NCBI RefSeq assembly: GCF_916618955.1
Contig: NZ_OU745390.1
Coordinates: forward strand, 1,736,001 to 1,800,000
Length of the DNA: 64,000 nt
Source of the DNA: Pseudomonas sp. Marseille-Q3773
GTDB lineage: Bacteria; Pseudomonadota; Gammaproteobacteria; Pseudomonadales; Pseudomonadaceae
Reading direction: 5' to 3'
The notes beneath the pieces were generated by a model. That model saw only the letters and a program-made list of their open reading frames with translations, was not told the DNA's origin and did no database searches. The translations under genes were made by a program, and so were the position numbers. This document shows, one piece after another, positions 46,928-58,813 of the stretch. Within the stretch, counting starts at the first letter, position 1. Every line of letters begins with the position of its first letter.

Positions 46928-47824
46928 TCAGCCCCTGCCCCGCTTCAAGGTCTCACTGGGAAACTCCTTGAATAACTGCCGGTAACTCTCTGAAAACCTT
47001 CCCAAATGCCAGAACGACCAGCGCATCGCCACTTCGGCCACGGTCGCTCCGCCGTTGCGCAGGTCGCGCCGCGCACCGTTGAGCCGACGCAGGCGTAACC
47101 AGTGCGCCGGAGACATTCCGGTAAACGCCTTGAACGCCTGCTGCAACTGACGCAGGGAAACCCCGGCAACCGCCGCCAGTTCCACCAGGTTCAGGGTCTC
47201 TTCCGGGCAGTCGGCTGCCCACTCGCTGACCCGCCGCATGATCGCCCGCTCTTCGTCACGCCGCCCCAGGGCCACGCCCTGCAGGCGTTGGCAAGCGTTG
47301 TCGAGGATGAACAGGCAGTCATCCAGCAGCTGTTCTGCCAGGGTCTGCCCCTGCAGCGGGCAATCGGCTTCACCCAGGCGGGTCAGCGTGGCGCTCAGCC
47401 AGCTGCCGAACAGCGCGTTCTGGCCGCTGCCCAGCGGCACCATGTACAACCCTTCGAGACGCTGTGGGTCCAGGCCATGGCCGGCCAGGAAGGCCTGGTC
47501 GAACACCACCGCCACTTCTTGGTAGTTCTCTGGTGTGATCCAGATGTTGCGGCTGTGTTCGTTCAACAGGTACAGGCTGTTCTCGCTGCGGTCGAAGCAG
47601 AACGCCAGCGAACCGCTCGGAGCGCGGAAAAACTGCTCGACCCGGGTGTTCAGGCGCTCCTCGTACACCTCCACCCCCTCCAGCCCCAGGCAACGCAATT
47701 CACCGCTGAAATGCCCGGGCGACATCTGCCGGTATTGCTGCTGCCACGCCGGAGTGGCACGCACCTGTTCGGTGACATCGGTGGTATGGAAGGCCTGGAC
47801 TTGCAGGGCATTGGCGGTTGTCAC
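46928..47824 (-). CDS. AraC-family transcriptional regulator
   Basis: With a GTG start at 47824 (AGGA upstream) the protein has 298 residues. It has an N-terminal cupin-like region (ALQVQAFHTTDVTEQV) and C-terminal AraC helix-turn-helix motifs (LVELAAVAGVSLRQLQQAF, AMRWSFWHLGRFSESYRQLF). An ATG further upstream at 48004 would intrude into the next gene's leader. It is divergent from the gamma-glutamylpolyamine synthetase gene and likely controls it. Confidence 0.82.
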   Translation of the reverse strand: MTTANALQVQAFHTTDVTEQVRATPAWQQQYRQMSPGHFSGELRCLGLEGVEVYEERLNTRVEQFFRAPSGSLAFCFDRSENSLYLLNEHSRNIWITPENYQEVAVVFDQAFLAGHGLDPQRLEGLYMVPLGSGQNALFGSWLSATLTRLGEADCPLQGQTLAEQLLDDCLFILDNACQRLQGVALGRRDEERAIMRRVSEWAADCPEETLNLVELAAVAGVSLRQLQQAFKAFTGMSPAHWLRLRRLNGARRDLRNGGATVAEVAMRWSFWHLGRFSESYRQLFKEFPSETLKRGRG

Positions 47825-48017
47825 GCGCGGTCCTAGTTGCACTCTTTTGGTGCATTGATTGCCGGAGAAAGTGGATAGATCGGCCACAGGGGCTGCGACC
47901 AAGATAGTCTCCAGCGCGTCAACTGGGAAGCGCAACGACTTCGGAGTCCCTTCTGGAAGTTGTAACGAAGTTCGCCGTGCGTGCGCTCCGCCACTCAAAC
48001 CCAACCAAGAGGTCTGT

Positions 48018-50604
<2,587 letters not shown>

Positions 50605-50616
50605 GCCGAGAACCCC

Positions 50617-51912
50617 ATGTCCTTCACGACCCAACACGCCGCCTCGTACTACGCCGCCACGGCACGCGATGCGGCGCCCTACCCCAGCCTGGACGGCGAA
50701 CTGACCGCCGATGTATGCGTGGTTGGTGGCGGGCTGACCGGCGTCAACACCGCGCTGGAACTGGCCGAGCGCGGCCTGTCGGTGGTGCTGCTGGAAGCCC
50801 GGCGCATCGGCTGGGGCGCCAGCGGGCGCAACGGCGGCCAGCTGATCCGTGGTATCGGTCATGACGTCAGCGGTTTTGCCCGGCATGTCGGCCAGGACGG
50901 CGTGCGTTATCTCAAGCAGGCCGGCATCGATTCGGTGGCACTGGTGGCCCGCCGCATCGCCCAGTACGGCATTGCCTGCGACCTGCGCTGGGGCTTTTGC
51001 GAACTGGCCAATACCGCCGCCCAGTTCGCCGCGTTCCAGGGTGAGCTGGACGACCTGGCCGCCCTCGGCTATCGCCCTGAAACCCGCCTGGTCGGCGCCG
51101 ACCAGCTGCACGAGATTGTCGCCAGCGACCAGTACGCCGGCGGCCTGGTCGACATGGGCTCGGGCCACCTGCACCCGCTTGACCTGGTCCAGGGTGAAGC
51201 GCGTGCCGCCCACGGCCTGGGTGTGCGCATTTTCGAGCAGAGCCCGGTACTGCGCATCGAGCATGGCCACCAGGTGGTGCTACACACCGCCCATGGCAAG
51301 GTACGCGCAGGCAACCTGGTGCTTGGTTGCAACGCCCACCTCGATGATCTGGAGCCACGCCTGAGCGGCAAGGTACTTCCGGCCGGCAGTTACGTGGTGG
51401 CCACCGAGCCATTGCCTGAAGCGCTGGCCAGCCAGCTGATCCCGCAGAACATGGCGCTGTGCGACCAGAAGGTCGGCCTGGACTATTACCGCCTCACGGC
51501 AGACCGCCGGCTGCTGTTCGGTGGCGCCTGTCATTACTCCGGCCGCGACCCCAAAGACATTGCTGGCTACATGCGGCCCAAGGTTCTCAAGGTATTCCCG
51601 CAACTGGCCGAGGTGCGGATTGATTACCAATGGGGCGGCATGATCGGCATCACCGCCAACCGCTTCCCCCAGGTCGGTCGCCTCAGCCAGCAACGCAACG
51701 TGTATTACGCCCAGGGCTATTCCGGGCATGGGCTGAACGTCACGCACTGGACCGCCAGGCTGCTCGCCGAAAGCATTGCACTTGGCCACAGCCGTGGGCT
51801 GGACGTGTTCAGTGCGGTGCCGCACCTGACCTTCCCCGGCGGCAAGGCACTGCGCTCGCCGCTGCTGGCGCTGGGCATGTTGTGGTACCGCTTGCGTGAG
51901 GCACTGGGCTGA
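50617..51912 (+). CDS. puuB: FAD-dependent gamma-glutamylputrescine oxidase-like enzyme
   Basis: The 431-residue flavoprotein has the DAO-family dinucleotide motif VCVVGGGLTGVNTALELAE and the WGASGRNGGQL segment. A C-terminal YYAQGYSGHGLN motif is also present. It resembles PuuB/PauB, which oxidise gamma-glutamylputrescine to the aldehyde with H2O2 release. It follows the gamma-glutamyl ligase and binding protein on the same strand, giving a coherent but partial pathway. Confidence 0.86.
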   Translation: MSFTTQHAASYYAATARDAAPYPSLDGELTADVCVVGGGLTGVNTALELAERGLSVVLLEARRIGWGASGRNGGQLIRGIGHDVSGFARHVGQDGVRYLKQAGIDSVALVARRIAQYGIACDLRWGFCELANTAAQFAAFQGELDDLAALGYRPETRLVGADQLHEIVASDQYAGGLVDMGSGHLHPLDLVQGEARAAHGLGVRIFEQSPVLRIEHGHQVVLHTAHGKVRAGNLVLGCNAHLDDLEPRLSGKVLPAGSYVVATEPLPEALASQLIPQNMALCDQKVGLDYYRLTADRRLLFGGACHYSGRDPKDIAGYMRPKVLKVFPQLAEVRIDYQWGGMIGITANRFPQVGRLSQQRNVYYAQGYSGHGLNVTHWTARLLAESIALGHSRGLDVFSAVPHLTFPGGKALRSPLLALGMLWYRLREALG

Positions 51913-52022
51913 ACAGCCGCGACAGATGGACCGCTTTCATGTCGATTGAACTCTGGCACTGGCCATCTGTCGCGCACCTGCTAGCGTTGTTCTGGCCGAC
52001 CCATCATGGATGCGTTTTCATC

Positions 52023-52703
52023 ATGAAATCATTGCCTCGCATTACCCTGTTGTGCGCCGCATTGCTTGCCGTTGCTGCCTGTTCCAGCAACCGCGTGGAC
52101 CCCAAGGACTACTCCGGCTTCCTCAAGGACTACAGCCGGCTGGCAGAAACCAAGAGCCCTTCAGGCGACCCGGTGATGCGCTGGATCGACCCCAAGGTCA
52201 ACGTCAACCAGTACAGCCAGGTATTCATCGAGCCGAGCCAGTTCTACCCGCGGCCACAGCCGACGGAGGTCATCTCGGCGCAGACGCTGCAGGAAATCAC
52301 CCGCTACTTCAATGAGGCCCTGCGCCGTGAAATGGGCAGCGTCGTGCCCCTGGCCAAGGGCCCCGGACCCGGGGTGCTGGTGGTGCGTCCTGCGATCACC
52401 GCGGTGTCCACCAGCAACGAAGGCCTCAAGCCTTACGAAGTCATTCCCATCGCGTTGATCTCGGCCGGCGTCAACACGGCCATGGGTGGTCGCGACCAGG
52501 AAGTGGATGTCGGTGTAGAGGCAGCGTTCCTGGATGGAGCCAGCCAGAAGGTGCTGGCCCAGGTAGTGCGCAAGGGCACAGGGCAGGAACTGGAGAACAA
52601 GACCACCAAGCTGACCCTGAACGACGTCAAGCCGGTGCTGGATGGCTGGGCCAAGGACATGCGCGCGAGCTTCCTCGAAGCGAAACAGAAAGCCCGCCAA
52701 TAA
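52023..52703 (+). CDS. DUF3313-family lipoprotein
   Basis: The 226-residue protein has a lipoprotein signal with lipobox LAVAAC, the Cys followed by SSN. It has the DUF3313 sequence features (KDYSGFLKDYSRL, RPAITAVSTSNEGLKPYEVI, AEAAFLDG-like strand). Members are periplasmic, membrane-anchored and of unknown function. The start at 52023 (MKSLPRITL) is preferred to the longer frame from 51939, which would bury the signal peptide. Confidence 0.82.
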   Translation: MKSLPRITLLCAALLAVAACSSNRVDPKDYSGFLKDYSRLAETKSPSGDPVMRWIDPKVNVNQYSQVFIEPSQFYPRPQPTEVISAQTLQEITRYFNEALRREMGSVVPLAKGPGPGVLVVRPAITAVSTSNEGLKPYEVIPIALISAGVNTAMGGRDQEVDVGVEAAFLDGASQKVLAQVVRKGTGQELENKTTKLTLNDVKPVLDGWAKDMRASFLEAKQKARQ

Positions 52704-52723
52704 CCGCCCGTACGGCATTGTGG

Positions 52724-52754
52724 GGGCGGCCTTGTGTCGCGAAAAGGCCGCTCC
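52724..52754. terminator. Hairpin between DUF3313 gene and serine ammonia-lyase
   Basis: GCGGCCTT and AAGGCCGC form an 8-bp stem around a 10-base loop, within a REP-like sequence between two convergent genes. Confidence 0.55.
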
Positions 52755-52783
52755 TGCAAGCGCATGGCAAGCGATGTGGCTAC

Positions 52784-54160
52784 TCAACACTCCACGAACG
52801 CAACAGCCAGACCACCGCGCGAGGTTTCCTTGTAGTTGGCATGCATGTCCGCCCCGGTATCACGCATGGTGCGGATCACCCGGTCCAGCGAGATGAAATG
52901 CTCGCCATCCCCGCGCAAGGCCATCTGCACGGCGTTGATCGCTTTCACCGCCGCGATCGCGTTGCGCTCGATGCAGGGCACCTGGACCAGGCCGCCGACC
53001 GGGTCGCAGGTCAGTCCGAGGTTATGTTCCAGGGCAATCTCGGCGGCGTTTTCCAGTTGCGGCGGGGTCGCGCCAAGCACCTGCGCCAGGCCGGCAGCGG
53101 CCATCGAGCAGGCCGAGCCCACCTCGCCCTGGCAGCCGACTTCCGCCCCGGAGATCGATGCGTTCTTCTTGCACAGAATACCCACCGCCGCTGCGCCCAG
53201 CAGGAAATCCACCACATCCGCATCGCAGGCACCGGGGTTGAACTTCATGTAGTAGTGCAACACCGCAGGAATGATCCCCGCGGCGCCATTGGTGGGCGCG
53301 GTGACCATGCGCCCGCCGGCGGCGTTCTCTTCATTCACCGCCAGGGCGAACAGGTTGACCCACTCCATGGCACTGAGGGTGGAACCGATCACGTTGGGCT
53401 TGCCCAGTTCCTGCAGGCTGCGATGCAGGCGCGCTGCACGCCGCTTGACGTGCAGGCCGCCAGGCAGGACCCCTTCGTTGCGCAGGCCGTTATCGACGCA
53501 TTCACGCATGGCCGCCCAGACCCGCAGCAGGCCCTCGCGGACTTCGGCCTCCGGGCGCCAGGCACGCTCGTTGGCCATCATCAATTGCGCCACGCTCAAA
53601 CCGTGGGCCTTGCACAAGGCCAGCAACTGCGCAGCGCTGTCGAATTCGTACGGCAGCTGCACCGCGTTCGCTTCGCTGCGCGGCGCATCGATCTCGGCCT
53701 GCTCGACGATGAAACCACCGCCTACCGAATAGTAGGTCTGGCGCAACAGGCTGGCCTGCCCGTCGAGGGCTTCCAGGCTCATGGCGTTGGGGTGGTACGG
53801 CAGGTTTTCGTCGAGCAGCAGCAGATCGCGGCTGTACTCGAACGCCAGCGGGTGGCTGCCATCGAGCAGCAGGCAGTGCTCCTGCATGACCTGGCCAATG
53901 CGCGACTCGATGGGGGCCGGGTCGATACGGTCCGGCCACTGCCCCATCAGGCCGAGCAGGCAGGCGCGGTCGGTGGCGTGGCCAACGCCGGTGGCTGACA
54001 GCGAGCCATACAGCCGCACCTCGACACGGCTGACCCGGCCCAGCAGCCCTTGCTCACGCAGGGCCTGGGCAAAGGTCGCCGCTGCCCGCATCGGGCCGAC
54101 GGTGTGGGAGCTGGACGGGCCGATGCCGATTTTGAAAAGGTCGAAAACACTGATAGCCAT
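52784..54160 (-). CDS. sdaA: L-serine ammonia-lyase (iron-sulphur type)
   Basis: The 458-residue single-chain enzyme begins MAISVFDLFKIGIGPSSSHTVGP, the conserved beta-domain start. It contains the Cys residues that bind the [4Fe-4S] cluster (ILCKKN, VGCQGEVGSAC, LTCDP). It converts L-serine to pyruvate and ammonia in the cytosol. The start at 54160 fits the usual length. It is divergent from a LysR regulator at 54307, which probably controls it. Confidence 0.93.
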   Translation of the reverse strand: MAISVFDLFKIGIGPSSSHTVGPMRAAATFAQALREQGLLGRVSRVEVRLYGSLSATGVGHATDRACLLGLMGQWPDRIDPAPIESRIGQVMQEHCLLLDGSHPLAFEYSRDLLLLDENLPYHPNAMSLEALDGQASLLRQTYYSVGGGFIVEQAEIDAPRSEANAVQLPYEFDSAAQLLALCKAHGLSVAQLMMANERAWRPEAEVREGLLRVWAAMRECVDNGLRNEGVLPGGLHVKRRAARLHRSLQELGKPNVIGSTLSAMEWVNLFALAVNEENAAGGRMVTAPTNGAAGIIPAVLHYYMKFNPGACDADVVDFLLGAAAVGILCKKNASISGAEVGCQGEVGSACSMAAAGLAQVLGATPPQLENAAEIALEHNLGLTCDPVGGLVQVPCIERNAIAAVKAINAVQMALRGDGEHFISLDRVIRTMRDTGADMHANYKETSRGGLAVAFVEC

Positions 54161-54306
54161 GCTAATGCCTGACCGTACAGCGGTGTGAACACGCAGCACG
54201 GTTCTCTGAAAAAATTGAGCGGTATTGCGATTTTGCGCGATACTGCCGCGCTGGCTCACGGATGACCAACGAAACTTTCTAAGCAAGGCTTTAGCGGTAC
54301 TAAACG

Positions 54307-55257
54307 ATGCGTCGACAACTCAATGGCCAGATGTTCGTCTGGTTGCATGTGTTCGCCTGTGCAGCCCGGCACTTGTCCTTCACCCGCTGTGCCGAAGAAC
54401 TGCATATCACCCCGGGGGCAGTCAGCCAGCAGATGCGCCAGCTGGAAGAACGCCTGGGCTATCGGTTGTTCCTGCGCCGGGCGCGCGGCGTGGAACTGAG
54501 CGCCGAGGGGCAGCGCCTGGCGCAGACGGTGGCCGAAGCCTACGGCAGCATCGAAGCTGAACTGCTGCGCCTGGACGCGGGTGAAATCCGTGGCACCGTG
54601 CGCCTGCGTTCGATCCCGTCGTTCCTGGCCAAATGGCTCACGCCGCGCCTGCCGCGCTTCCAGCAACGCTACCCGGACATCGAACTGCGGCTGGTGGCCG
54701 AAGACAGTGCCCAGGCATTGAACCCGGGAGATTTCGACTTGGCCATCGACCTGAACGACGGCAGCTACCCCGGCATGCTGTCGACGCCGCTGCTGGACGA
54801 GCAGATCTTCCCGGTGTGCTCGCCCGCCCTGCTGCGCGGGCGCCCGCCGCTGCACGGGCCGGCGGACCTGGCGCACTACCCGCTGCTGCATGACATCACC
54901 GCCTGGCGTGGCAGTTCGGAATACGCTGAATGGGAGTTCTACCTGGAAGGCATCGGTGCCGCCGGTCTCGATGTACGGCGCGGGCATACCTTCAACCGCA
55001 ACCACCTGACCATCGAGGCGGCGATCGCCGGCAGCGGCGTGGCCATCGCGCGGCGCACCCTGCTCAACGACGAACTGGAGCGCGGTGCGCTGATCGTGCC
55101 CTTCGGGGTGCCGATTGCCAACCACAAACGCTACGTGGTGCATTACCCGCCGGGCGGGTTGAACCAGCCCGGCGCACGGGCGGTGCATGACTGGCTGGTG
55201 GAAGAAGCACGGGGGTTCAGGGAGTTGCACCCGCTGGGCAAGGAGCCACCCACCTGA
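54307..55257 (+). CDS. LysR-type regulator next to serine ammonia-lyase
   Basis: The 316-residue protein has an N-terminal LysR helix-turn-helix of the GcvA/DsdC kind (LSFTRCAEELHITPGAVSQQ) and an effector domain from about residue 95. The 146-base divergent spacer to sdaA is AT-rich and should carry both promoters. Regulation of serine breakdown is inferred from position. Confidence 0.85.
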   Translation: MRRQLNGQMFVWLHVFACAARHLSFTRCAEELHITPGAVSQQMRQLEERLGYRLFLRRARGVELSAEGQRLAQTVAEAYGSIEAELLRLDAGEIRGTVRLRSIPSFLAKWLTPRLPRFQQRYPDIELRLVAEDSAQALNPGDFDLAIDLNDGSYPGMLSTPLLDEQIFPVCSPALLRGRPPLHGPADLAHYPLLHDITAWRGSSEYAEWEFYLEGIGAAGLDVRRGHTFNRNHLTIEAAIAGSGVAIARRTLLNDELERGALIVPFGVPIANHKRYVVHYPPGGLNQPGARAVHDWLVEEARGFRELHPLGKEPPT

Positions 55258-55284
55258 ACGCAGGCTTTTGGGGCGTGAACCGGC

Positions 55285-56706
55285 TCAATAGGCCTGCTTA
55301 CCGGTAAACGCGTTCAACGTACGCACCAGGATCACGAAGTCCAGCCACAGCGACCAGTTGTTGATGTACTCGATGTCCGAGTCGACGCGCTGGATCATCT
55401 GCTCGATATCCTTGGTCTCGCCGCGGAACCCGCGCACCTGTGCCAGGCCGGTCATGCCAGGCTTGATATTGTGGCGGGCAAAGTAATCGACGATGTCCTG
55501 GGAATACAGCGTGTCATGCTGCAGGGCATGCGGTCGCGGCCCGACCAGCGACATTTCCCCGGTCAGCACATTGAACAGCTGCGGCAGCTCGTCCAGGCTG
55601 GTACGGCGGATGAACGCACCGACCCGGGTCAGCCGCGGGTCATTCTTCTGCGCCTGCCTGATCACGCCCTCCTCCGGCTGGTGTACATGCATGCTCCTGA
55701 ACTTCCAGATACGGAACGCTTCCCCGGTCCAGCCGGTGCGTTCCTGGCGGAAGAACACCGGGCCCCGGCTATCCAGCTTGATCGCCACTGCCACGGCCAG
55801 CAGTACCGGCGAGGCAAACAGCAGAATCAGCGCGGCCAATACCCTGTCCTCGAGGTTTTTCAGGAACAGGCTCATGCCCGTCAGCGGCGTCTCGGACAAA
55901 GTCAGCACTGGAATGCCGGCGATTTCCCGCACGCTGTGGTTGATCAGGCGCAAGGAGAAGATGTCAGGCACCCAGTTCACCGCAATGCACTTGTCGAGCA
56001 GCTTCAGGTACACCTCGTTGATGACCTCGGAACCGCCCAGTGGCGTGACCAGGTACACCGTACGAATGGCGTGCCGGGCGACGATCTCGTCCAGCTCGGC
56101 AATGTGCCCGAGCACCGGCAGGCGTTGCTTGCCCTCGGCAGTTTCGCGGCCCGGCTCGTCGGGCGCGTCGATCAGCACGCAGCCCAGCACCCGCTCGCCG
56201 AACCAGGGGTTGTTGCTGATTTTCTGATAAAGGAAATTGGCCAGGTCACCGGCGCCGATGATCAGCGCGTTGTCCAGGCGCGCATGTGCGGTGAAGCGCT
56301 TCTGCAGTTCGCGCACGGCAAAATGCAGGAACAACTGGGCGATGTAGCCGATGATGAACAGTTGCACCACCAGCAGCCGCGAGTAGGTTTCGCTCTGTTT
56401 GGTCAGGAAGGCCATCACCACCAGGAAGCAGAAGGTTGCCGACCACGCCTTGAACAGCCGGAACGCCTTGATCGATAGGCCGACGTTGGTGCGGTAGATC
56501 GCATAGTGATCGTAGATCACCGCCAGTGCGCCGATCAGCAACAACAGCATGATCACGTAATCGGAAGTGATATAGCCGAACTGGTCGTAGATCAGGTACC
56601 AGGCGATACCGGTGACGGCTATTCCGTCGAGACCGGCCTGGATGGCGTTACTGACGCTGCTTCTTCGCTGAAGCAATGAACGACTGCTTCTGGGTTCGAA
56701 AACCAT
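55285..56706 (-). CDS. Undecaprenyl-phosphate sugar phosphotransferase (WbaP/WcaJ type)
   Basis: The 473-residue protein has four N-terminal membrane helices, a CoA-binding-like domain (LIIGAGDLANFLYQKI) and a fifth helix. The C-terminal bacterial sugar transferase domain contains KFRSMHVHQ, RRTSLDELPQLFNVLTGEMS and LVGPRPHA. It starts exopolysaccharide repeat synthesis by moving a hexose-1-phosphate to undecaprenyl phosphate. The ATG at 56706 has GAGG six bases upstream. It is the last gene of the operon. In KT2440 the equivalent position is in the Pea locus, as I recall. Confidence 0.88.
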   Translation of the reverse strand: MVFEPRSSRSLLQRRSSVSNAIQAGLDGIAVTGIAWYLIYDQFGYITSDYVIMLLLLIGALAVIYDHYAIYRTNVGLSIKAFRLFKAWSATFCFLVVMAFLTKQSETYSRLLVVQLFIIGYIAQLFLHFAVRELQKRFTAHARLDNALIIGAGDLANFLYQKISNNPWFGERVLGCVLIDAPDEPGRETAEGKQRLPVLGHIAELDEIVARHAIRTVYLVTPLGGSEVINEVYLKLLDKCIAVNWVPDIFSLRLINHSVREIAGIPVLTLSETPLTGMSLFLKNLEDRVLAALILLFASPVLLAVAVAIKLDSRGPVFFRQERTGWTGEAFRIWKFRSMHVHQPEEGVIRQAQKNDPRLTRVGAFIRRTSLDELPQLFNVLTGEMSLVGPRPHALQHDTLYSQDIVDYFARHNIKPGMTGLAQVRGFRGETKDIEQMIQRVDSDIEYINNWSLWLDFVILVRTLNAFTGKQAY

Positions 56707-56873
56707 CTCAGACCTCATCAATTCACGCGCAGCAAGTCCTTTTGGTCAAACCGCCAGCCTGGCAAACGGCCCATGCAAGGCCAGCGAAACAGCACCGTGC
56801 AGCCCGCCACCCTTGCTCTCACTGTAGCAGCCAGCCGCCATCAACGTGCCAGCCCCCAGCGACCGCGCGGGGT

Positions 56874-57626
56874 CTACACGCTGCGTCCGGCATGCCCTGC
56901 ACCGCGGCGGTACAGCCGGGCGCGCAGCAGAAACAAGGGGTTGCCCACCACATAGCGCATGAACAGGCGCTTCGGTTCGCGCGACAACCGGTACAACCAC
57001 TCCCCGCCCACACGCCGCAGCCACGGCGGCGCCCGGCTGACCTTGCCGCCAAGAAAATCCAGGATCGCCCCACCACAGACGATCAGGCACGGTTCGCCAG
57101 TGCCCGCCAACTGCGCCGCTACCGCCTCCTGCCTGGGCATGCCCATGCCCAGCACGATCAGCTCGGGTTGCTGCTCCCTGGCCAGTTGCAGGTAGGTTTC
57201 CAGGCTGGCAAAGCCATCATGGACCGATACCGGCACCACCCCGAACAGGCTGGCGCTACGCTGCGCGGCCTGGTCCAGGTAGGGCTGCCGTGTGCCCCAG
57301 AACGCCACCCGCCGCCCGCGGTAGGCAGCCATCAGCCGGGGAATGAAGTCGGTACCATTCATGTTGAGCCCGGGCTCCAGGCCAAGCTGGCGATAGAGGA
57401 TCGCCATGCCGGCGCCGTCACGCAGCAGCACGTCGGCCGCCGACAATGCCTGAGCGTACGCGCCGTCGCGTACCACCAGGTTCATCGCATGGGCGTTGAC
57501 GAAACCGAGCACGGTCGGGGTCTGCGCGGCGGCCAGCCGGTCGAGCAGGCGCTGCGCGGCAGCTTCGTCAGCCACGGCTTCGAGCTTGTCGATGATGCCG
57601 GCCCAGCGCTGCTGCCACTCAGCCAT
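56874..57626 (-). CDS. WecG/TagA/CpsF-family glycosyltransferase
   Basis: The 250-residue protein shows the GT26 pattern: TVLGFVNAHAMNLVVRD, LLRDGAGMAILYRQL, the DGF segment and ELIVLGMGMPRQEAV. GT26 enzymes add ManNAc(A) or a related sugar to a lipid-linked intermediate. Its start codon overlaps the stop of the preceding GT2 gene by one base (TGATG), indicating coupling. A 167-base gap with no visible feature separates it from the WbaP-type gene. Confidence 0.87.
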   Translation of the reverse strand: MAEWQQRWAGIIDKLEAVADEAAAQRLLDRLAAAQTPTVLGFVNAHAMNLVVRDGAYAQALSAADVLLRDGAGMAILYRQLGLEPGLNMNGTDFIPRLMAAYRGRRVAFWGTRQPYLDQAAQRSASLFGVVPVSVHDGFASLETYLQLAREQQPELIVLGMGMPRQEAVAAQLAGTGEPCLIVCGGAILDFLGGKVSRAPPWLRRVGGEWLYRLSREPKRLFMRYVVGNPLFLLRARLYRRGAGHAGRSV

Positions 57627-58813
57627 CAGTCTGCATCCCGCTTCGAACGCACCCAGTCAACCTGGCGCTTGATCAGAAACCCCAGATACATCGGAACCTT
57701 CCTCGCCGCATAGAATGGCGCATACAGCAACACGGAAAACGGGATCAGCTCACGACAGAAGCGCGCCCAGGCCAACATGACCGCAAGGCCCAGCAACGCC
57801 AGCGCACCCAGGGCGATCCAGGCAGGTGCCGCGACGCCGAACAGCAGGTAGACCAGCCAGGCCAACAGGTTGACCCCGAGCAGGGCCAGCACCAGCAATG
57901 CCAGGGGCGGCACCAGCAGGTCGAGGGTCATCGCCAGCAAGCTGCCGTTGCCTTGCCTGACGGCGGCCAGCGCACGCCTGGGGGCATCGGTCAGCATCAA
58001 CCCCAGGTGGCCATGCTCCCAGCGGGTGCGCTGGCTGTTCAGGCCTTGCTGGCTGGCCGGAAACTGGCTGGTGACCAAGGCCTCGGGGCAGAACACCGGG
58101 GGTTTGCCTTGCTGGCACAGGTCCAGGCCCAGCTTCACATCCTCCACCAGGTGCCCATTGGCCAGGTCGACCAGGGCCAGGTCACGCCAACCGAACGCCA
58201 TGCCAGCGCCCATCAACTGGCAAGGCAGGCCCAGGCGCGCCCAACCGCGCGGGCGTACCAGGTTCTTGACCCGCCAGGCGAATTCGGCGATCTGTACTTT
58301 CGTCCCGGCCCCTGCCGGGGCGTGCGTCAGGTACAGGGCCTGTACCGGCCGGGCGGCTTCGTGGCAACGACGCGCCAGGCGCTCGATCGCGCCCTCGCCG
58401 ACCCGGCAATCGGCATCGACCACGATCACTACCTCGGGCGGCTGGCGGGCCAGGTGGCGCACGCCAAAGTCCAAGGCATAGCCCTTGCCACGCAAGCGCA
58501 GGTCGTGGCGTTCCACTACCTCCGCGCCACCCTCGCGGGCCAGTTGCGCGGTGTCGTCAGTGCAGTTGTCCGCCACCACCAGCAACTGGTCGCCAGGCTG
58601 CAATTGCGGGGTGATGCTCGCCAATGCGGCGCGGATGATCATTGCTTCGTCATGCGCTGGCACCAGCACGGCCACCTGCGGACGCCTGTTGCCGCCCAAG
58701 GGTTGCGCCTGCCTCGGCAAGCAGGCGAGCAGCACCTGCCCCAACAGCAGCAGTACCGGTAGCAGGACAATGAGCGCCAGGGTGCCGAGTAGCCAAGCCA
58801 ATACACTAATCAT
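57626..58813 (-). CDS. Membrane-bound family 2 glycosyltransferase
   Basis: The 395-residue protein has an N-terminal helix, a GT-A domain with VLVPAHDEA, VDADCRVG, LVEDVKLG and SQRTRWEHGH (the Q..RW motif of processive enzymes). Two or more C-terminal helices follow. The layout resembles cellulose/hyaluronan synthase-like GT2 proteins. Its start overlaps the upstream GT1 stop by ATGA. It could extend or modify the exopolysaccharide at the membrane. Confidence 0.86.
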   Translation of the reverse strand: MISVLAWLLGTLALIVLLPVLLLLGQVLLACLPRQAQPLGGNRRPQVAVLVPAHDEAMIIRAALASITPQLQPGDQLLVVADNCTDDTAQLAREGGAEVVERHDLRLRGKGYALDFGVRHLARQPPEVVIVVDADCRVGEGAIERLARRCHEAARPVQALYLTHAPAGAGTKVQIAEFAWRVKNLVRPRGWARLGLPCQLMGAGMAFGWRDLALVDLANGHLVEDVKLGLDLCQQGKPPVFCPEALVTSQFPASQQGLNSQRTRWEHGHLGLMLTDAPRRALAAVRQGNGSLLAMTLDLLVPPLALLVLALLGVNLLAWLVYLLFGVAAPAWIALGALALLGLAVMLAWARFCRELIPFSVLLYAPFYAARKVPMYLGFLIKRQVDWVRSKRDAD